DNA from: Streptomyces violaceorubidus
GTDB taxonomy: Bacteria; Actinomycetota; Actinomycetes; Streptomycetales; Streptomycetaceae
Reading direction: 5' to 3'
Length of the DNA: 64,000 nucleotides
NCBI RefSeq assembly: GCF_000717995.1
Contig: NZ_JODM01000020.1
Location: forward strand, 62,001 to 126,000
The position numbers and the translations under genes are program-made. Below are positions 25,774-35,007 of the stretch, in pieces; the stretch's first letter is position 1; every line of letters begins with the position of its first letter. The notes below the pieces were generated by a model, which did no database searches, was not told the DNA's origin, and was given only the letters and a program-made list of their open reading frames with translations.

Positions 25774-27756
25774 ATGGAAGCGGTCACGTTCGGTGTGCTC
25801 GGCGCCGCAACCGCCTGGCGCGGACCCCACGCGCTCGCCCTCAAGGGACCCCGGCACCGGGCCGTGCTCGCCCGGCTGATCCTGGCCCGGCGGCGGGTCG
25901 TCCCGGTCGCCCGCCTGGTCGAGGACCTGTGGGACGCGCCGCCGCCGCGGGCCGTGGGAGCGGTGCGCACCTTCGTGGGCGATCTGCGCCGCGCCCTGGA
26001 ACCCGACCGCCCGCCGCGCGCGCCCGCCCGGCTGCTCGTCACCGAGGGACCGGGATACGCCCTGCGCGCGGAGCCCGACGCCGTGGACGCCTGGCGCTTC
26101 GAGGCCGCCGTCGCCGAGGCGGACCGGATGCCCGCCGCTCAGGCCCCCGACCGGCTGCGGGCCGCCCTGGCGGAGTGGCGGGGACCCGCCTACGCCGAGT
26201 TCGGCACCGAGGACTGGGCACGCGGCGAACGCTCCCGGCTCACCGAGTTGCGGCTGCGCGCCGTCGAACGCCGAGCGGAACTGCTCGTGGAACTCGGCCG
26301 CGCCGCCGAGGCGGTCCCCGACCTGGACGCGCACCTGACCGAGCACCCCTGGCGTGAGGAGTCCTGGCGCCTGCTGGCGCTCGCCCTGTACCGCACCGGA
26401 CGGCAGGCGGAGGCCCTCGCCGTGCTGCGCCGGGCCCGCGCCCTGCTGGCCGAGCGGCTCGGCATCGACCCCGGACCCCGGCTGCGCCGCCTGGAGGCCG
26501 GGATCCTCGCCCAGGACCCGGACCTGGACCCGCCCGGCGAACCGGCGGACGCGGCGGCCCGGCTGTGGGCCCGGGCGACCGAGGCGTACGACCGCACGGT
26601 CGCCGCCGGTTCCCGGGCCCGCCTGGAGTCCACCGTCGGCCTGCTGCGGAGCCTCGCGGTCACCGGCGGCGGTGGCCTGGAAGCGGCCCGGGAGTACCGG
26701 ATGACAGCGGTCCAGGCGGCCGAGGAGACGGGCGACCCGGAGCTGACCGCCCGGGTGATCGGCGCCTACGACGTGCCCGCCAACTGGACCCGCAGCGACG
26801 ACCCCGAACTGGCCCACAGCCTCGTCGCCGCGGCCGAACGCACCCTCCTCGCCCTGCCGGAGGACCCCGCCACCGACGCGGCACGCTGCCGTCTGCTGGC
26901 CACCGTCGCCCTGGAGTCGCGGGGCGTGCGCTCCCCGCGCGGGCCGCGGGCGGCCGCCGAGGCAGAGCGGATCGCGCGCCGCCTGGACGATCCCGCGCTG
27001 CTCGCGTTCGCCCTCAACGGCGTCTTCATGCAGTCCTGCACCCGCGCCGGACTGGCCCCGCGCCGCGACGCCGTCGGCGCCGAACTCGTCGCCCTCGGCA
27101 CCCGGCACGGCCTGGTCAACTACGAGGTGCTCGGCCACCTGGTCCGGCTCCAGGCCCGCTCGGCCCTCGCCGACCTCACCGCCGCCGACGCGCACGCGAG
27201 CGCCGTGGAACGCCTCGCCGAACGGCACGAACGGCCCCTCGTGGCCGTCTTCACCGCCTGGTACACGGCCCTGCGCGAGTCCGCCACCGCCGGATCCCGC
27301 CCCGGCTCCTACGACCGCGCCGAGGCCGCCTTCCGATCGGCCGCGGCGCGACTCGAGGGCGCGGGGATGCCGGGCCTGGAACGCGGGCTGCTGCCGCTCG
27401 CCCTGCTCGGCCTGCGCCTGGCCCACGGCCGCCCCGCCGAGGTGGACCCGCGCGCGGACTGGGGGCCGTACCGGCCCTGGGCCGAGCCCTTCGCCCTGCT
27501 GGCCGAGGGCCGTGCCACCGAGGCCCGGCGCGCGCTGCGGGCGCTGGCCGAACCTCCGCCCGACCTCCTCTACGAGGCCCTGTGCTGCGCCGAGGCCGCG
27601 CTCGCCCTCGCGCTCGACGACCGCGCCGCCCTGACGCGGACGTACGAGAGGCTGCTGCCCGCCTCCGGTGAACTCGCGGGCGCGAGCAGCGGGCTGCTCA
27701 CCTTCGGACCGGTCGACGGCTGGCTCGACGCGATCCGCCGGGCACTGGACGCCTGA
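25774..27756 (+). CDS. SARP-family regulator (OmpR-like DNA-binding + BTAD) with TPR-like C-terminus
   Basis: 660 residues. Residues about 1-95 form the OmpR/PhoB-type winged helix (VTFGVLGAATAWRGPHALAL, VPVARLVEDLWDAPP, VRTFVGDLRRAL, GYALRA). Residues about 100-245 are the bacterial transcriptional activation domain (LRAALAEWRGPAYAEFGTED, LLALALYRTGRQAEALAVLR). The remaining 400 residues are helical, TPR-like, with no Walker motifs, so this is neither a small SARP nor an AfsR-type SARP with NB-ARC. Such proteins activate antibiotic or secondary metabolism genes. Nothing biosynthetic is adjacent except the divergent hydrolase and the MFS gene beyond it. Confidence 0.88.
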   Translation: MEAVTFGVLGAATAWRGPHALALKGPRHRAVLARLILARRRVVPVARLVEDLWDAPPPRAVGAVRTFVGDLRRALEPDRPPRAPARLLVTEGPGYALRAEPDAVDAWRFEAAVAEADRMPAAQAPDRLRAALAEWRGPAYAEFGTEDWARGERSRLTELRLRAVERRAELLVELGRAAEAVPDLDAHLTEHPWREESWRLLALALYRTGRQAEALAVLRRARALLAERLGIDPGPRLRRLEAGILAQDPDLDPPGEPADAAARLWARATEAYDRTVAAGSRARLESTVGLLRSLAVTGGGGLEAAREYRMTAVQAAEETGDPELTARVIGAYDVPANWTRSDDPELAHSLVAAAERTLLALPEDPATDAARCRLLATVALESRGVRSPRGPRAAAEAERIARRLDDPALLAFALNGVFMQSCTRAGLAPRRDAVGAELVALGTRHGLVNYEVLGHLVRLQARSALADLTAADAHASAVERLAERHERPLVAVFTAWYTALRESATAGSRPGSYDRAEAAFRSAAARLEGAGMPGLERGLLPLALLGLRLAHGRPAEVDPRADWGPYRPWAEPFALLAEGRATEARRALRALAEPPPDLLYEALCCAEAALALALDDRAALTRTYERLLPASGELAGASSGLLTFGPVDGWLDAIRRALDA

Positions 27757-27788
27757 CGGCGTCGCCGCGAGGCGGCGTCACGGGCACG

Positions 27789-27807
27789 CCGGTCCCCGCG
27801 GGACCGG
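27789..27807 (+). terminator. Hairpin after the SARP gene
   Basis: CCGGTCCC pairs perfectly with GGGACCGG around a 3-base loop, 33 bases after the SARP stop. No U tract, as is common in Streptomyces terminators. Confidence 0.55.
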
Positions 27808-27915
27808 TGTACGCGCCCGAGGGCCGTGCGCGACGAGGGCGGCCCGGCCGCGGCGGGCCCCTCGGCCGGACGCCGACCGGGGTTGCTCCGGCCCCTGCCG
27901 GGTACCCGCCGGGCC

Positions 27916-28350
27916 ATGAAGTGGCAGCAGGTCCAGGAAGGTCCGTCCGCGGTGTACGTGGTGGTGCTCGACCGGGGCGAGGACGCGGTCGCCGAGCTGA
28001 CCGCCTTCGCCCGTGACCGGTCGCTGGGTGCCTCCCAGGTGACCGCCGTGGGCGCCTTCTCCGAAGCGGTCGTCGGCTGGTTCGACCGGCGGGCCAAGGA
28101 CTACCGGCGCATCCCGGTCCAGCAGCAGTGCGAGGTGCTGTCCCTCATCGGGGACATCGCCGTCGCCGACGACGGGCCCACCCCGCACCTGCACGCCGTA
28201 CTGGGTCTGTCCGACGGCTCCACGCGTGGCGGCCACCTGCTGTCCGGCCGGGTCTGGCCGACGCTGGAGGTCGTCGTCCGGGACAGCCCGACGGAGCTGG
28301 CCAAGACCCACCGTCCCGACATCGGCCTGGCCCTGATCGACCTGGGCTGA
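27916..28350 (+). CDS. PPC/DUF296 domain protein
   Basis: 144 residues, a single PPC (plant and prokaryote conserved) domain. MKWQQVQEGPSAVYVVVLDR, QVTAVGAFSEAVVGWFD and THLHAVLG-type PHLHAVLGLSDGSTRGGHLL carry the clustered His residues that bind zinc in bacterial members. In plants the domain occurs in AT-hook proteins; in bacteria its role is unknown. ATG 27916 is chosen because it begins the conserved domain. Confidence 0.85.
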   Translation: MKWQQVQEGPSAVYVVVLDRGEDAVAELTAFARDRSLGASQVTAVGAFSEAVVGWFDRRAKDYRRIPVQQQCEVLSLIGDIAVADDGPTPHLHAVLGLSDGSTRGGHLLSGRVWPTLEVVVRDSPTELAKTHRPDIGLALIDLG

Positions 28351-28437
28351 ACCCCGCGCCGAGGCCCGGTTCACCGGACCCGGCGCGGGCTACGCGGCCC
28401 GCAGGCATTCCCGTACCGACACCCCGGGAGGCGCGAG

Positions 28438-28863
28438 ATGACACGGCGCATCCGAGACGTGATGTCACCGGCGACGGTGGCCGTCGAGCCCATGACGACG
28501 GTGGCGCGGGCGGCCCGGCTGATGCGCGAGGAGGACGTCGGCGACGTCCTGGTCACCTACGACTGCGATCTGTTCGGTGTCCTCACCGACCGCGACATCG
28601 TGCTCCGCGGCGTCGCCGACGGCCGGGACCCCGACGCCACCACGGTCGGCGCGGTGTGCACGCCCCCGCCCGTCGTCACCCTCGGACCCGACGACACCAC
28701 CGACCGCGCCGCCGAGCTGATGCGCCGCCACGCCGTGCGCCGGCTCCCGGTCGTCGAGCACGGTGGTGTCCCGGTCGGCGTGGTCAGCCTCGGCGACCTC
28801 GCCGCCGCCGACGACCCGCACTCCGCGCTCGCGGACATCAGCCGGACCGCCCCCGACCACTGA
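28438..28863 (+). CDS. Two-CBS-domain protein
   Basis: 141 residues consisting of tandem CBS motifs: RIRDVMSPATVAVEPMTTVA ... DLFGVLTDRDIVLRGVADG, then VCTPPPVVTLGPDDTTDRAA ... PVGVVSLGDLAAADDP. Stand-alone CBS pairs bind adenosine nucleotides and act as energy sensors. It precedes the sigma factor gene by 80 bases on the same strand and may be co-transcribed with it. RBS GGGAGGCG lies before ATG 28438. Confidence 0.9.
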   Translation: MTRRIRDVMSPATVAVEPMTTVARAARLMREEDVGDVLVTYDCDLFGVLTDRDIVLRGVADGRDPDATTVGAVCTPPPVVTLGPDDTTDRAAELMRRHAVRRLPVVEHGGVPVGVVSLGDLAAADDPHSALADISRTAPDH

Positions 28864-28943
28864 CGCCGCGCGGGCCGGCGGGCCGGGAGACGAACGCGGG
28901 ACCGGAACCTTTTGATCCACCGGAAGGGGACGGAGGAAACGAC

Positions 28944-29978
28944 ATGGCGCCCACATCACGCACACCCGCTTCACGCACACCCGCCGCAGGCACTGCTGAG
29001 GACCGCCGCTCCACCACCCGCACCGCACGGCTGCGCAGCCGGATCCCCGAACCCGACGAGGAACCCGACCTGCTCGGCCAGTACCTGACCCAGATCGGCG
29101 CCACCCCCCTGCTGACCGCCGAGGACGAGGTGCGGCTCGCCACCCGCATCGAGGCGGGGGTGCGGGCCCGTGAGGAACTGGAGACGGCCGACACCGGCGA
29201 GCCCGCCCCCGCGCCCGGGCGGCGCCGCGCGCTGGAGGAAGCCGTCCGCGACGGCCAGGAGGCCAAGGACCACATGGTGCGGGCCAATCTGCGGCTCGTG
29301 GTCTCGATGGCCAAGCGCCACGCCCACCGCGGGCTGCCCCTCCTCGACGTCATCCAGGAGGGCAACCTCGGACTGATCCGGGCGGTGGAGAAGTTCGACC
29401 ACACCAGGGGCTTCAAGTTCTCCACGTACGCCACCTGGTGGATCCGCCAGGCCATCGAACGGGGCCTGGCCACCCACGCGCGCACCGTACGGCTGCCGGT
29501 CCACGTCGTGGAGCAGCTCCAGAAGCTGGCCAAGGTCGAGCGCAAGCTCCGCGCGGGCCTCGACCGGGAGCCGACCACCGAGGAGGTCGCCGCCGAGAGC
29601 GGCATCGACGGGGACAAGGTCGTCTGGCTGCGCCGGGTCGGACGGGACGCGGTCAGCCTGGACACCCCCGTGGACGAGACCGGCGACACCGTCGTCGGCG
29701 ACCTCATTCCCGACACCGAGGTGCTGCGGGCCCCGGAGGTCGCCGAGTTCCAGGCGCTCGCCGCGGAGCTGCGGGAGGCCGTCGGCACCCTCGCACCCCG
29801 CGAGTCGCTGATCCTCAGCCTGCGCTACGGGCTGCACGACGGACGCCCCCGCACCCTTCAGCAGGTCGCCGAGCACGTGGGCCTCACCCGCGAACGCGTC
29901 CGCCAGCTGGAGAAGGAGTCCCTCGCCCACCTGCGGGCCCCCGAGCAGCGGGAACGCCTGCTGGACTGGGCGAGCTGA
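28944..29978 (+). CDS. hrdC: Sigma-70 family principal-like sigma factor (HrdC type)
   Basis: 344 residues. Region 1.2 (DLLGQYLTQIGATPLLTAED), region 2 (NLRLVVSMAKRH, LLDVIQEGNLGLIRAVEKFD, FSTYATWWIRQAI), region 3 (DREPTTEEVAAESGI) and region 4 (HVGLTRERVRQLEKESLAHL) are complete. It lacks the long N-terminus of HrdB, which fits the non-essential HrdA/C/D paralogues; from memory hrdC of S. coelicolor is SCO0895, and the nearby egt operon (SCO0910-0913) supports hrdC. Symbol by synteny, so moderate certainty. GGAGGAAACGAC precedes ATG 28944. Confidence 0.85.
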   Translation: MAPTSRTPASRTPAAGTAEDRRSTTRTARLRSRIPEPDEEPDLLGQYLTQIGATPLLTAEDEVRLATRIEAGVRAREELETADTGEPAPAPGRRRALEEAVRDGQEAKDHMVRANLRLVVSMAKRHAHRGLPLLDVIQEGNLGLIRAVEKFDHTRGFKFSTYATWWIRQAIERGLATHARTVRLPVHVVEQLQKLAKVERKLRAGLDREPTTEEVAAESGIDGDKVVWLRRVGRDAVSLDTPVDETGDTVVGDLIPDTEVLRAPEVAEFQALAAELREAVGTLAPRESLILSLRYGLHDGRPRTLQQVAEHVGLTRERVRQLEKESLAHLRAPEQRERLLDWAS

Positions 29979-29991
29979 CCCGTCCGGGGTG

Positions 29992-31428
29992 CTAGGGCGG
30001 CTCCGTCCGCAGCCGGGCCCCCTGCCGCAGCAGTTCCCGCTGGACCAGCCGGTAGGGCAGCCCGCGCGGCCCGCTCCCGTGCCGGACGGTCAGTGCCGCG
30101 CACACCCCGGCCGCGTGCCCGGTCGCCATGGCGATGGGCATCACCCGGTACGACGAGTGCGCCACGTGCGTTCCGGAGATGCAGCGGCCCGCGACCAGCA
30201 GCCGGTCGGTGTACCGGGGCAGCAGGCAGCGCAGCGGGATGTCGTAGAAACTGCCCCGCGGCACTCGTTTGAGGACCGTGCCGGAACCGCGCGGGTTGTG
30301 GATGTCGACCGGATAGGCGCCGTGCGCGATCACGTCCGGGAAGGTCCGCGCCGCCAGGATGTCGTGGCCGGTCAGCCGGTAGTCGCCGAGCACCCGCCGG
30401 CTCTCCCGCACCCCGATGTGCGTGCCGCTCTGCACCACGTAGGACTCCTCGAAGCCGGGCACGCGGGTGCGCAGGAACCGGTCGATCCCGGCGAGCTGGT
30501 GCCGGGCCGTGTACTCGGCGCGGGTGAGGTCCCAGACGCTGGTGCCGAGGACCCGGTTGACCCGGGTGCTGTTGACGGCGACCTCGCGCGGGTGCGGGGT
30601 GGCGAAGAAGAGGATGTCCTCGCGCGGCAGCCGCAGTTCGCCGTTGGCCCTGGCCTCCTCGATCAGGTCCCACAGGCCGTGCACACCCCGCCACTGGTCG
30701 GGGTGCTCGCGCACATAAGCGGCGAAGTCCGGCCGGGCGAAGTCGGCGACGCGGAACATCAGCGTCATGGGCTGCACCAGCCCGTCCTCCGGCCGCCCGA
30801 TCTCGTACGGCGCCCCGCAGGCCGTCGCCACGTCGCCGTCGCCCGTGCCGTCCACCACCACCCCGGCGTCGATCACCACCGGCCCCGACTTGGTCTCGAA
30901 CACCACCCGCCAGCCCGAGCCGTCCTCCAGAGGCAGCGCGCCGGAGGCGAAGGAGTGGAACAGCATCCGCACCCCCGACTCGTCCATCATCTCCAGCAGG
31001 GAGAGCTTGAACAGCTCCGGGTCGAAGGGGACCGTGTAGCCGGTCTTCGGGGAGGGCGGCAGACAGCCGCCCCGGCCCATGAGCCGGTCGAGCAACTGCC
31101 ACAGCACGCCCGCGACCACCGGCTCGCCCTCGCCGTGGTCGGTGGGCAGCAGCCGTGAGGTGTCCCCGGCCTCGGTGAACGCGGCCTGCTTGTGCTCGTT
31201 GTGGAACGACATCAGCGGCATCACCAGCGCCACGGTCGCGTTGCCGCCGAGGAAGCCGTACCGCTCCACCAGCACGACGTCCGCCCCGGCATCGGCCGCG
31301 CCGACGGCGGCCGCGAATCCGGCGGGGCCGCCGCCCACCACCAGGACGTCGCAGCGGCCCCCGTGCCGGGCGGGCCGGGGCGGCAGGGTGACGGTGCGGG
31401 ACTCGCGGGGCTCTTCGAGGATCGGCAT
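29992..31428 (-). CDS. FAD-dependent oxidoreductase (FAD_oxidored family)
   Basis: 478 residues. CDVLVVGGGPAGFAAAVGAA is the N-terminal FAD loop, ERYGFLGGNATVALV the following GG-rich segment, DGTGDGDVATACGAPYE the conserved acidic loop, and LLVAGRCISGTHVAHSSYRV the C-terminal FAD site. Members act on unknown substrates, often in sugar or polymer metabolism. It begins 14 bases after the stop of the polysaccharide-pyruvyltransferase-like gene behind GGAGGTGGGCG, so the two form an operon. Convergent with hrdC, 13-base gap. Confidence 0.86.
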   Translation of the reverse strand: MPILEEPRESRTVTLPPRPARHGGRCDVLVVGGGPAGFAAAVGAADAGADVVLVERYGFLGGNATVALVMPLMSFHNEHKQAAFTEAGDTSRLLPTDHGEGEPVVAGVLWQLLDRLMGRGGCLPPSPKTGYTVPFDPELFKLSLLEMMDESGVRMLFHSFASGALPLEDGSGWRVVFETKSGPVVIDAGVVVDGTGDGDVATACGAPYEIGRPEDGLVQPMTLMFRVADFARPDFAAYVREHPDQWRGVHGLWDLIEEARANGELRLPREDILFFATPHPREVAVNSTRVNRVLGTSVWDLTRAEYTARHQLAGIDRFLRTRVPGFEESYVVQSGTHIGVRESRRVLGDYRLTGHDILAARTFPDVIAHGAYPVDIHNPRGSGTVLKRVPRGSFYDIPLRCLLPRYTDRLLVAGRCISGTHVAHSSYRVMPIAMATGHAAGVCAALTVRHGSGPRGLPYRLVQRELLRQGARLRTEPP

Positions 31429-31442
31429 CGCCCACCTCCGGG

Positions 31443-32948
31443 TCAGGCGTTGAGCGGTCGCGGCCCGACGGGGTACGGCCGGTCCCCGGCCGGTTCCCCG
31501 CCCGGGGGCCGCTCGCCGGTCGGGCCGTCGCCGGCGGGCACGTCACCGGTGGGGCCGTCACCGGTGGGGCCGTCGTCCGTGGGTCCGTCACCGGTCGGTC
31601 CTTCGTCCGTCGGCACGTCGTCCGTGGGCCCGTCACCGGTCGGTCCTTCGTCCGTCGGCACGTCGTCCGTGGGTCCGTCACCGGTCGGGCCTTCGTCCGT
31701 CGGCCCTTGGTCGGTCGGCCCGTGGTCGGTCGGCCTCTCGTCCGGCGGTCCCGCGTCGTCCGGCACCTCGTTCGTCGCGGTGCCGTCCGACCCGCGTGCG
31801 GCGCCGATCTCGTCGAGCAGGGATCCGCACCGCTCACAGGTCTCCCGCGCCGACGCGGACAGCTCGTCCATCCGGGTTCGCAGTTCGTCCCGGCGCTGCG
31901 GGTACTCGTCCCAGAGCCGGTCCACCTCGGCCAGCAGCAGCCCGGCCTGTTCCCGCGCCACCCCCACCAGCGCCGGGGCGCCCAGCCGGCGCGCGAAGTC
32001 GAAGACCTTGCCGGAGTACGGCAGCGGCAGCACCGGCACGCCGGTGAGCGCGGCGAAGATCACGAAGTGCAGCCGCATGCCCACGGCCACGTCGAGATGG
32101 CGCATGAAGCCGAGCACCTGCCCCGGGCTGTAGTCGCCGTGCAGGATGCGGCCCTGGTCCGGGGCCGTCATGTGGGACAGCACGGCGTGCGCGTGCCGTA
32201 CGTCGTGCCGTTCCATCGGCAGGAACACCACGCGCGCGTCCAGCCGGCGGACCAGGAAGTCCGCCACGTCGGCGAGCAGCGCGTGGTAGTCGGCCTCGTC
32301 GAGCTTCTCGGCGGCCCGCCCCGGCTCGCGCACCGACATCCCCACCAGCCGGGCGCCGGACGGGAAGCCCTCGTCGCGCATCATCGCCTCGGTGAACGGC
32401 TCCGGAGCCAGCAGCAGCGCCGGGTCGGCGGTGACCTGGACCTCCCGCTCCAGGCCGACCTCCTCGAGCACCAGCCGCGACTCCTCGTCGCGCACCACGA
32501 CGTCGTCCATCTCCGCCAGCACCGTCCGCACCGCGTCCCGGTCCTCGGCGTCGGTCAGCGGCCCGGCACCGACGGCGTAGGCGAAGGTGGGCACCTGCCG
32601 GATCTGCGCGGCGCGCACCAGCCGCAGATAGCGCCGTGCCTCGCCGTCGTACAGGATTCCGCCGCCGCCCAGCACCAACAGGTCCAGACCGGGCAGCACG
32701 TCGAGGACGTGGTTGCGGCTGACCCCCTCCCAGGGCACCACCTCGTCGGCGTCGGGGTGATGGGTCCGGGTGTGCTCCGCGTTCCGGCTCAGCACCACGA
32801 GGTGCGCGTGTGGCCGCCGGGCGCGCAGACAGCTCAGCACGCAGGTCAGTATCGCCTCGTCGCCGGTGTTGAAGCCGCCGTAGGACCCCAGTACGCCGAT
32901 ACGCGGGCCACGGCGGGCAGGGGGCGGATGCGAGGGCCGAAGGTTCAT
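31443..32948 (-). CDS. Polysaccharide pyruvyl transferase family protein with repetitive C-terminal tail
   Basis: 501 residues. Residues about 15-350 are the pyruvyltransferase fold (RIGVLGSYGGFNTGDEAILT, LLVLGGGGILYDGE, VGMRLHFVIFAALTGVPVLP), the GT-B-like family that attaches ketal pyruvate to glycans (CsaB type). A helical segment (about 350-390) is followed by about 110 residues of Pro/Thr/Asp/Gly repeats such as TDDVPTDEGPTGDGP, encoded by 45-bp tandem units. The tail is not part of the family. It heads an operon with the FAD oxidoreductase, suggesting modification of a cell-surface polymer. Confidence 0.85.
   Translation of the reverse strand: MNLRPSHPPPARRGPRIGVLGSYGGFNTGDEAILTCVLSCLRARRPHAHLVVLSRNAEHTRTHHPDADEVVPWEGVSRNHVLDVLPGLDLLVLGGGGILYDGEARRYLRLVRAAQIRQVPTFAYAVGAGPLTDAEDRDAVRTVLAEMDDVVVRDEESRLVLEEVGLEREVQVTADPALLLAPEPFTEAMMRDEGFPSGARLVGMSVREPGRAAEKLDEADYHALLADVADFLVRRLDARVVFLPMERHDVRHAHAVLSHMTAPDQGRILHGDYSPGQVLGFMRHLDVAVGMRLHFVIFAALTGVPVLPLPYSGKVFDFARRLGAPALVGVAREQAGLLLAEVDRLWDEYPQRRDELRTRMDELSASARETCERCGSLLDEIGAARGSDGTATNEVPDDAGPPDERPTDHGPTDQGPTDEGPTGDGPTDDVPTDEGPTGDGPTDDVPTDEGPTGDGPTDDGPTGDGPTGDVPAGDGPTGERPPGGEPAGDRPYPVGPRPLNA
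31576..31710 (-). repeat. 45-bp coding tandem repeat x3 in the pyruvyltransferase tail
   Basis: Three 45-bp units (31576, 31621, 31666) encode the 15-residue TDDVPTDEGPTGDGP-type repeat; related 15-bp subunits encoding (D/E)GPT extend on both sides. The frame is kept, so the tail is translated and probably length-variable between strains. Confidence 0.9.
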
Positions 32949-33050
32949 CCGGGGCTCCCGTCACGTCGGAATCGGCCGGCGCGCGCCGGTCTCGGTGCGT
33001 GGGGCCGGGCACGGTGCCGGGTTGCCTGCGCCGCATCCCGGAAACACCCT

Positions 33051-33150
33051 GACCAAGAACCACCCTGACCGAGACCACCTGGACCGAGACCCCCCGGACC
33101 GAGACCCCCCGGACCGAGACCACCCGGACCGAGACCCCCGGACCGAGGGC
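33051..33150. repeat. 15-bp tandem repeat x7 upstream of terC
   Basis: The core GACCGAG (first copy GACCAAG) starts at 33051, 33067, 33082, 33097, 33112, 33127 and 33141, so the step is 15 bp with edges of 16 and 14. The array fills the spacer before the TerC gene, ending about 40 bases before its start. Confidence 0.85.
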
Positions 33151-33188
33151 CCACCCGTACACGACCCGTCCCGCACTGAGGAGCACCG

Positions 33189-34139
33189 GTGAACGTCTCC
33201 CTCAGCACCTGGCTGCTGACCGTCGCGGGCCTCGGCGTCCTCGTTGCCGCCGACTTCTTCATCGGGCGCAAGCCGCACGACGTGTCCCTCAGGGAGGCCG
33301 GGATCTGGACCGCCGTCTGGGTGGTCCTGGCCTGCCTGTTCGGCGTGGGGCTGCTCGCGGTGGGCGGGGGCGGGCCCGGGGGCGAGTTCTTCGCCGGCTA
33401 CATCACCGAGAAGTCCCTCAGCGTCGACAACCTCTTCGTCTTCGTGCTGATCATGGCCAAGTTCGCGGTGCCCTCGCAGTACCAGCAGCGGGTGCTGATG
33501 GTCGGCGTCCTGGTGGCACTCGTGCTGCGCGCCGGGTTCATCGCGGCCGGCGCCGCGATGATCTCCGCGTTCTCCTGGGTGTTCTACCTCTTCGGCGCCT
33601 TCCTGATCTGGACCGCCTGGAAGCTCGTCCAGGACGCCCGCAAGGGCGGGCACGAGCAGGAGTACGAGGAGAACAAGTTGCTGAAGTCGATCGAGCGCCG
33701 TTTCGGTGTCGCCGACCGGTACCACGGCACCCGGCTGTGGGTGGAGGAGAACGGCAGGCGGGTGATGACCCCGATGCTGGTCGTGATGCTCGCCATCGGG
33801 TTCACCGACGTCCTGTTCGCCCTGGACTCCATCCCCGCCATCTACGGGCTGACCCAGGACCCGTACATCGTGTTCACCGCCAACGCGTTCGCCCTGATGG
33901 GCCTGCGCCAGCTGTACTTCCTCATCGGCGGCCTGCTGCGGAAGCTGGTCCACCTCTCCTACGGCCTGTCCGTCATCCTGGGGTTCATCGGCGTCAAGCT
34001 GGTGCTGCACGCCCTGCACGAGTCGGGCGTGCACGTGCCCGAGATCGGCATCCCCTTCTCGCTCGGGTTCATCGTGCTCGTCCTCGCTATCACCACGGCC
34101 AGCAGTCTGTGGGTCACGCGGGGGCAGGAGCGGGCGTGA
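33189..34139 (+). CDS. TerC family integral membrane protein
   Basis: 316 residues with about nine membrane spans. EKSLSVDNLFVFVLIMAKF and IGFTDVLFALDSIPAIYGLT are the two TerC repeats with paired acidic residues that bind metal; members export Mn2+ or assist tellurite resistance and secreted-protein metallation. A cytoplasmic loop (about 155-190) separates the halves. Start is GTG 33189 behind GAGGAG. No Mn riboswitch was recognised; the leader instead carries a 15-bp repeat array. Confidence 0.92.
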   Translation: MNVSLSTWLLTVAGLGVLVAADFFIGRKPHDVSLREAGIWTAVWVVLACLFGVGLLAVGGGGPGGEFFAGYITEKSLSVDNLFVFVLIMAKFAVPSQYQQRVLMVGVLVALVLRAGFIAAGAAMISAFSWVFYLFGAFLIWTAWKLVQDARKGGHEQEYEENKLLKSIERRFGVADRYHGTRLWVEENGRRVMTPMLVVMLAIGFTDVLFALDSIPAIYGLTQDPYIVFTANAFALMGLRQLYFLIGGLLRKLVHLSYGLSVILGFIGVKLVLHALHESGVHVPEIGIPFSLGFIVLVLAITTASSLWVTRGQERA

Positions 34140-34142
34140 CGC

Positions 34143-34982
34143 CTACTCCACCAGCTCCTGGGTGCCCAGGACGGTGAGCAGGGCGAGCCGCTCCGCGTCC
34201 GCGGTGTCCGGCTCGGCCGTGTAGACCATGATCCGCAGATCGCTGCCCGCCACACCGAGCACGTCGCAGTCCAGGGTGAGGGGCCCCACCCGCGGATGGT
34301 CGACGGTCTTGCGGGCCGCCTCGTGCCGGCCGACCGCGTCCGCCCGCCACAGCTCGTCGAACCGCTCGCTGCGCTCCCGCAGCTCCGCGACCAGCCGGGC
34401 CAGCCCGCGGTCGGCGGGGTAGCGGGCGGCGGTGGCCCGCAGGTCCGCGACGAGGGCCGCCTCGACCGCCCGGCGCTCCTCGGGCGTGTACCGGGCCCGG
34501 CTGCCCGGCCCGACGAAGTTGCGCCACACGCCGTTGCGCTCCGGGCCCCGCCAGTGGGACGGGTCGCCCATCAACGCCGCGTAGGGCGCATTGGCGAGCA
34601 GCACCGTCCATGCCGCGTCGTACACGACGACCGGGGTGCCGGCCAACCGGTCGAGCAGCCGGTGGACGCTCGGCGGGATGTACGCCGGAACGGTCTCGGG
34701 ACCCGGCGGGACCAGCCCGGCCAGCCGGAACAGGTGCGCGCGCTCCTCGGCGGGCAGCCGCAGCGCCCGTACGAGGGCCTCGACGACCTGCGCCGAAGGG
34801 TGGGCCGCCCGGCCCTGTTCGAGGCGGGTGACGTAGTCGACGGAGACACCGGCCAGCAGGGCCAGCTCCTCGCGCCGCAGCCCCGCCGCCCGCCGGTGCC
34901 CGCCCGAGGGCAACCCGGCCGCCTCGGGCGAGACCCGGTCCCTGCGCAACCGCAGCGCCCGCCCGAACTCCGTAGCCGTCAT
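34143..34982 (-). CDS. XRE-family HTH regulator with MmyB-like ligand-binding domain
   Basis: 279 residues. Residues about 5-75 are the HTH (LRRDRVSPE, GLRREELALLAGVSVDYVTR, LEQGRAAHPS); about 100-270 form the MmyB-like PAS-type domain (YDAAWTVLLANAPYAALMGD, RYPADRGLARLVAELRERSE). Streptomycetes have many such regulators, each usually divergent from a dehydrogenase gene, as here: the start faces an SDR gene across 101 bases containing an 11-bp inverted repeat. It probably represses the SDR and itself. Stop is 3 bases from the terC stop (convergent). Confidence 0.9.
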   Translation of the reverse strand: MTATEFGRALRLRRDRVSPEAAGLPSGGHRRAAGLRREELALLAGVSVDYVTRLEQGRAAHPSAQVVEALVRALRLPAEERAHLFRLAGLVPPGPETVPAYIPPSVHRLLDRLAGTPVVVYDAAWTVLLANAPYAALMGDPSHWRGPERNGVWRNFVGPGSRARYTPEERRAVEAALVADLRATAARYPADRGLARLVAELRERSERFDELWRADAVGRHEAARKTVDHPRVGPLTLDCDVLGVAGSDLRIMVYTAEPDTADAERLALLTVLGTQELVE

Positions 34983-35007
34983 GCCCCCAGTGAACACCGC
35001 CGCACCG

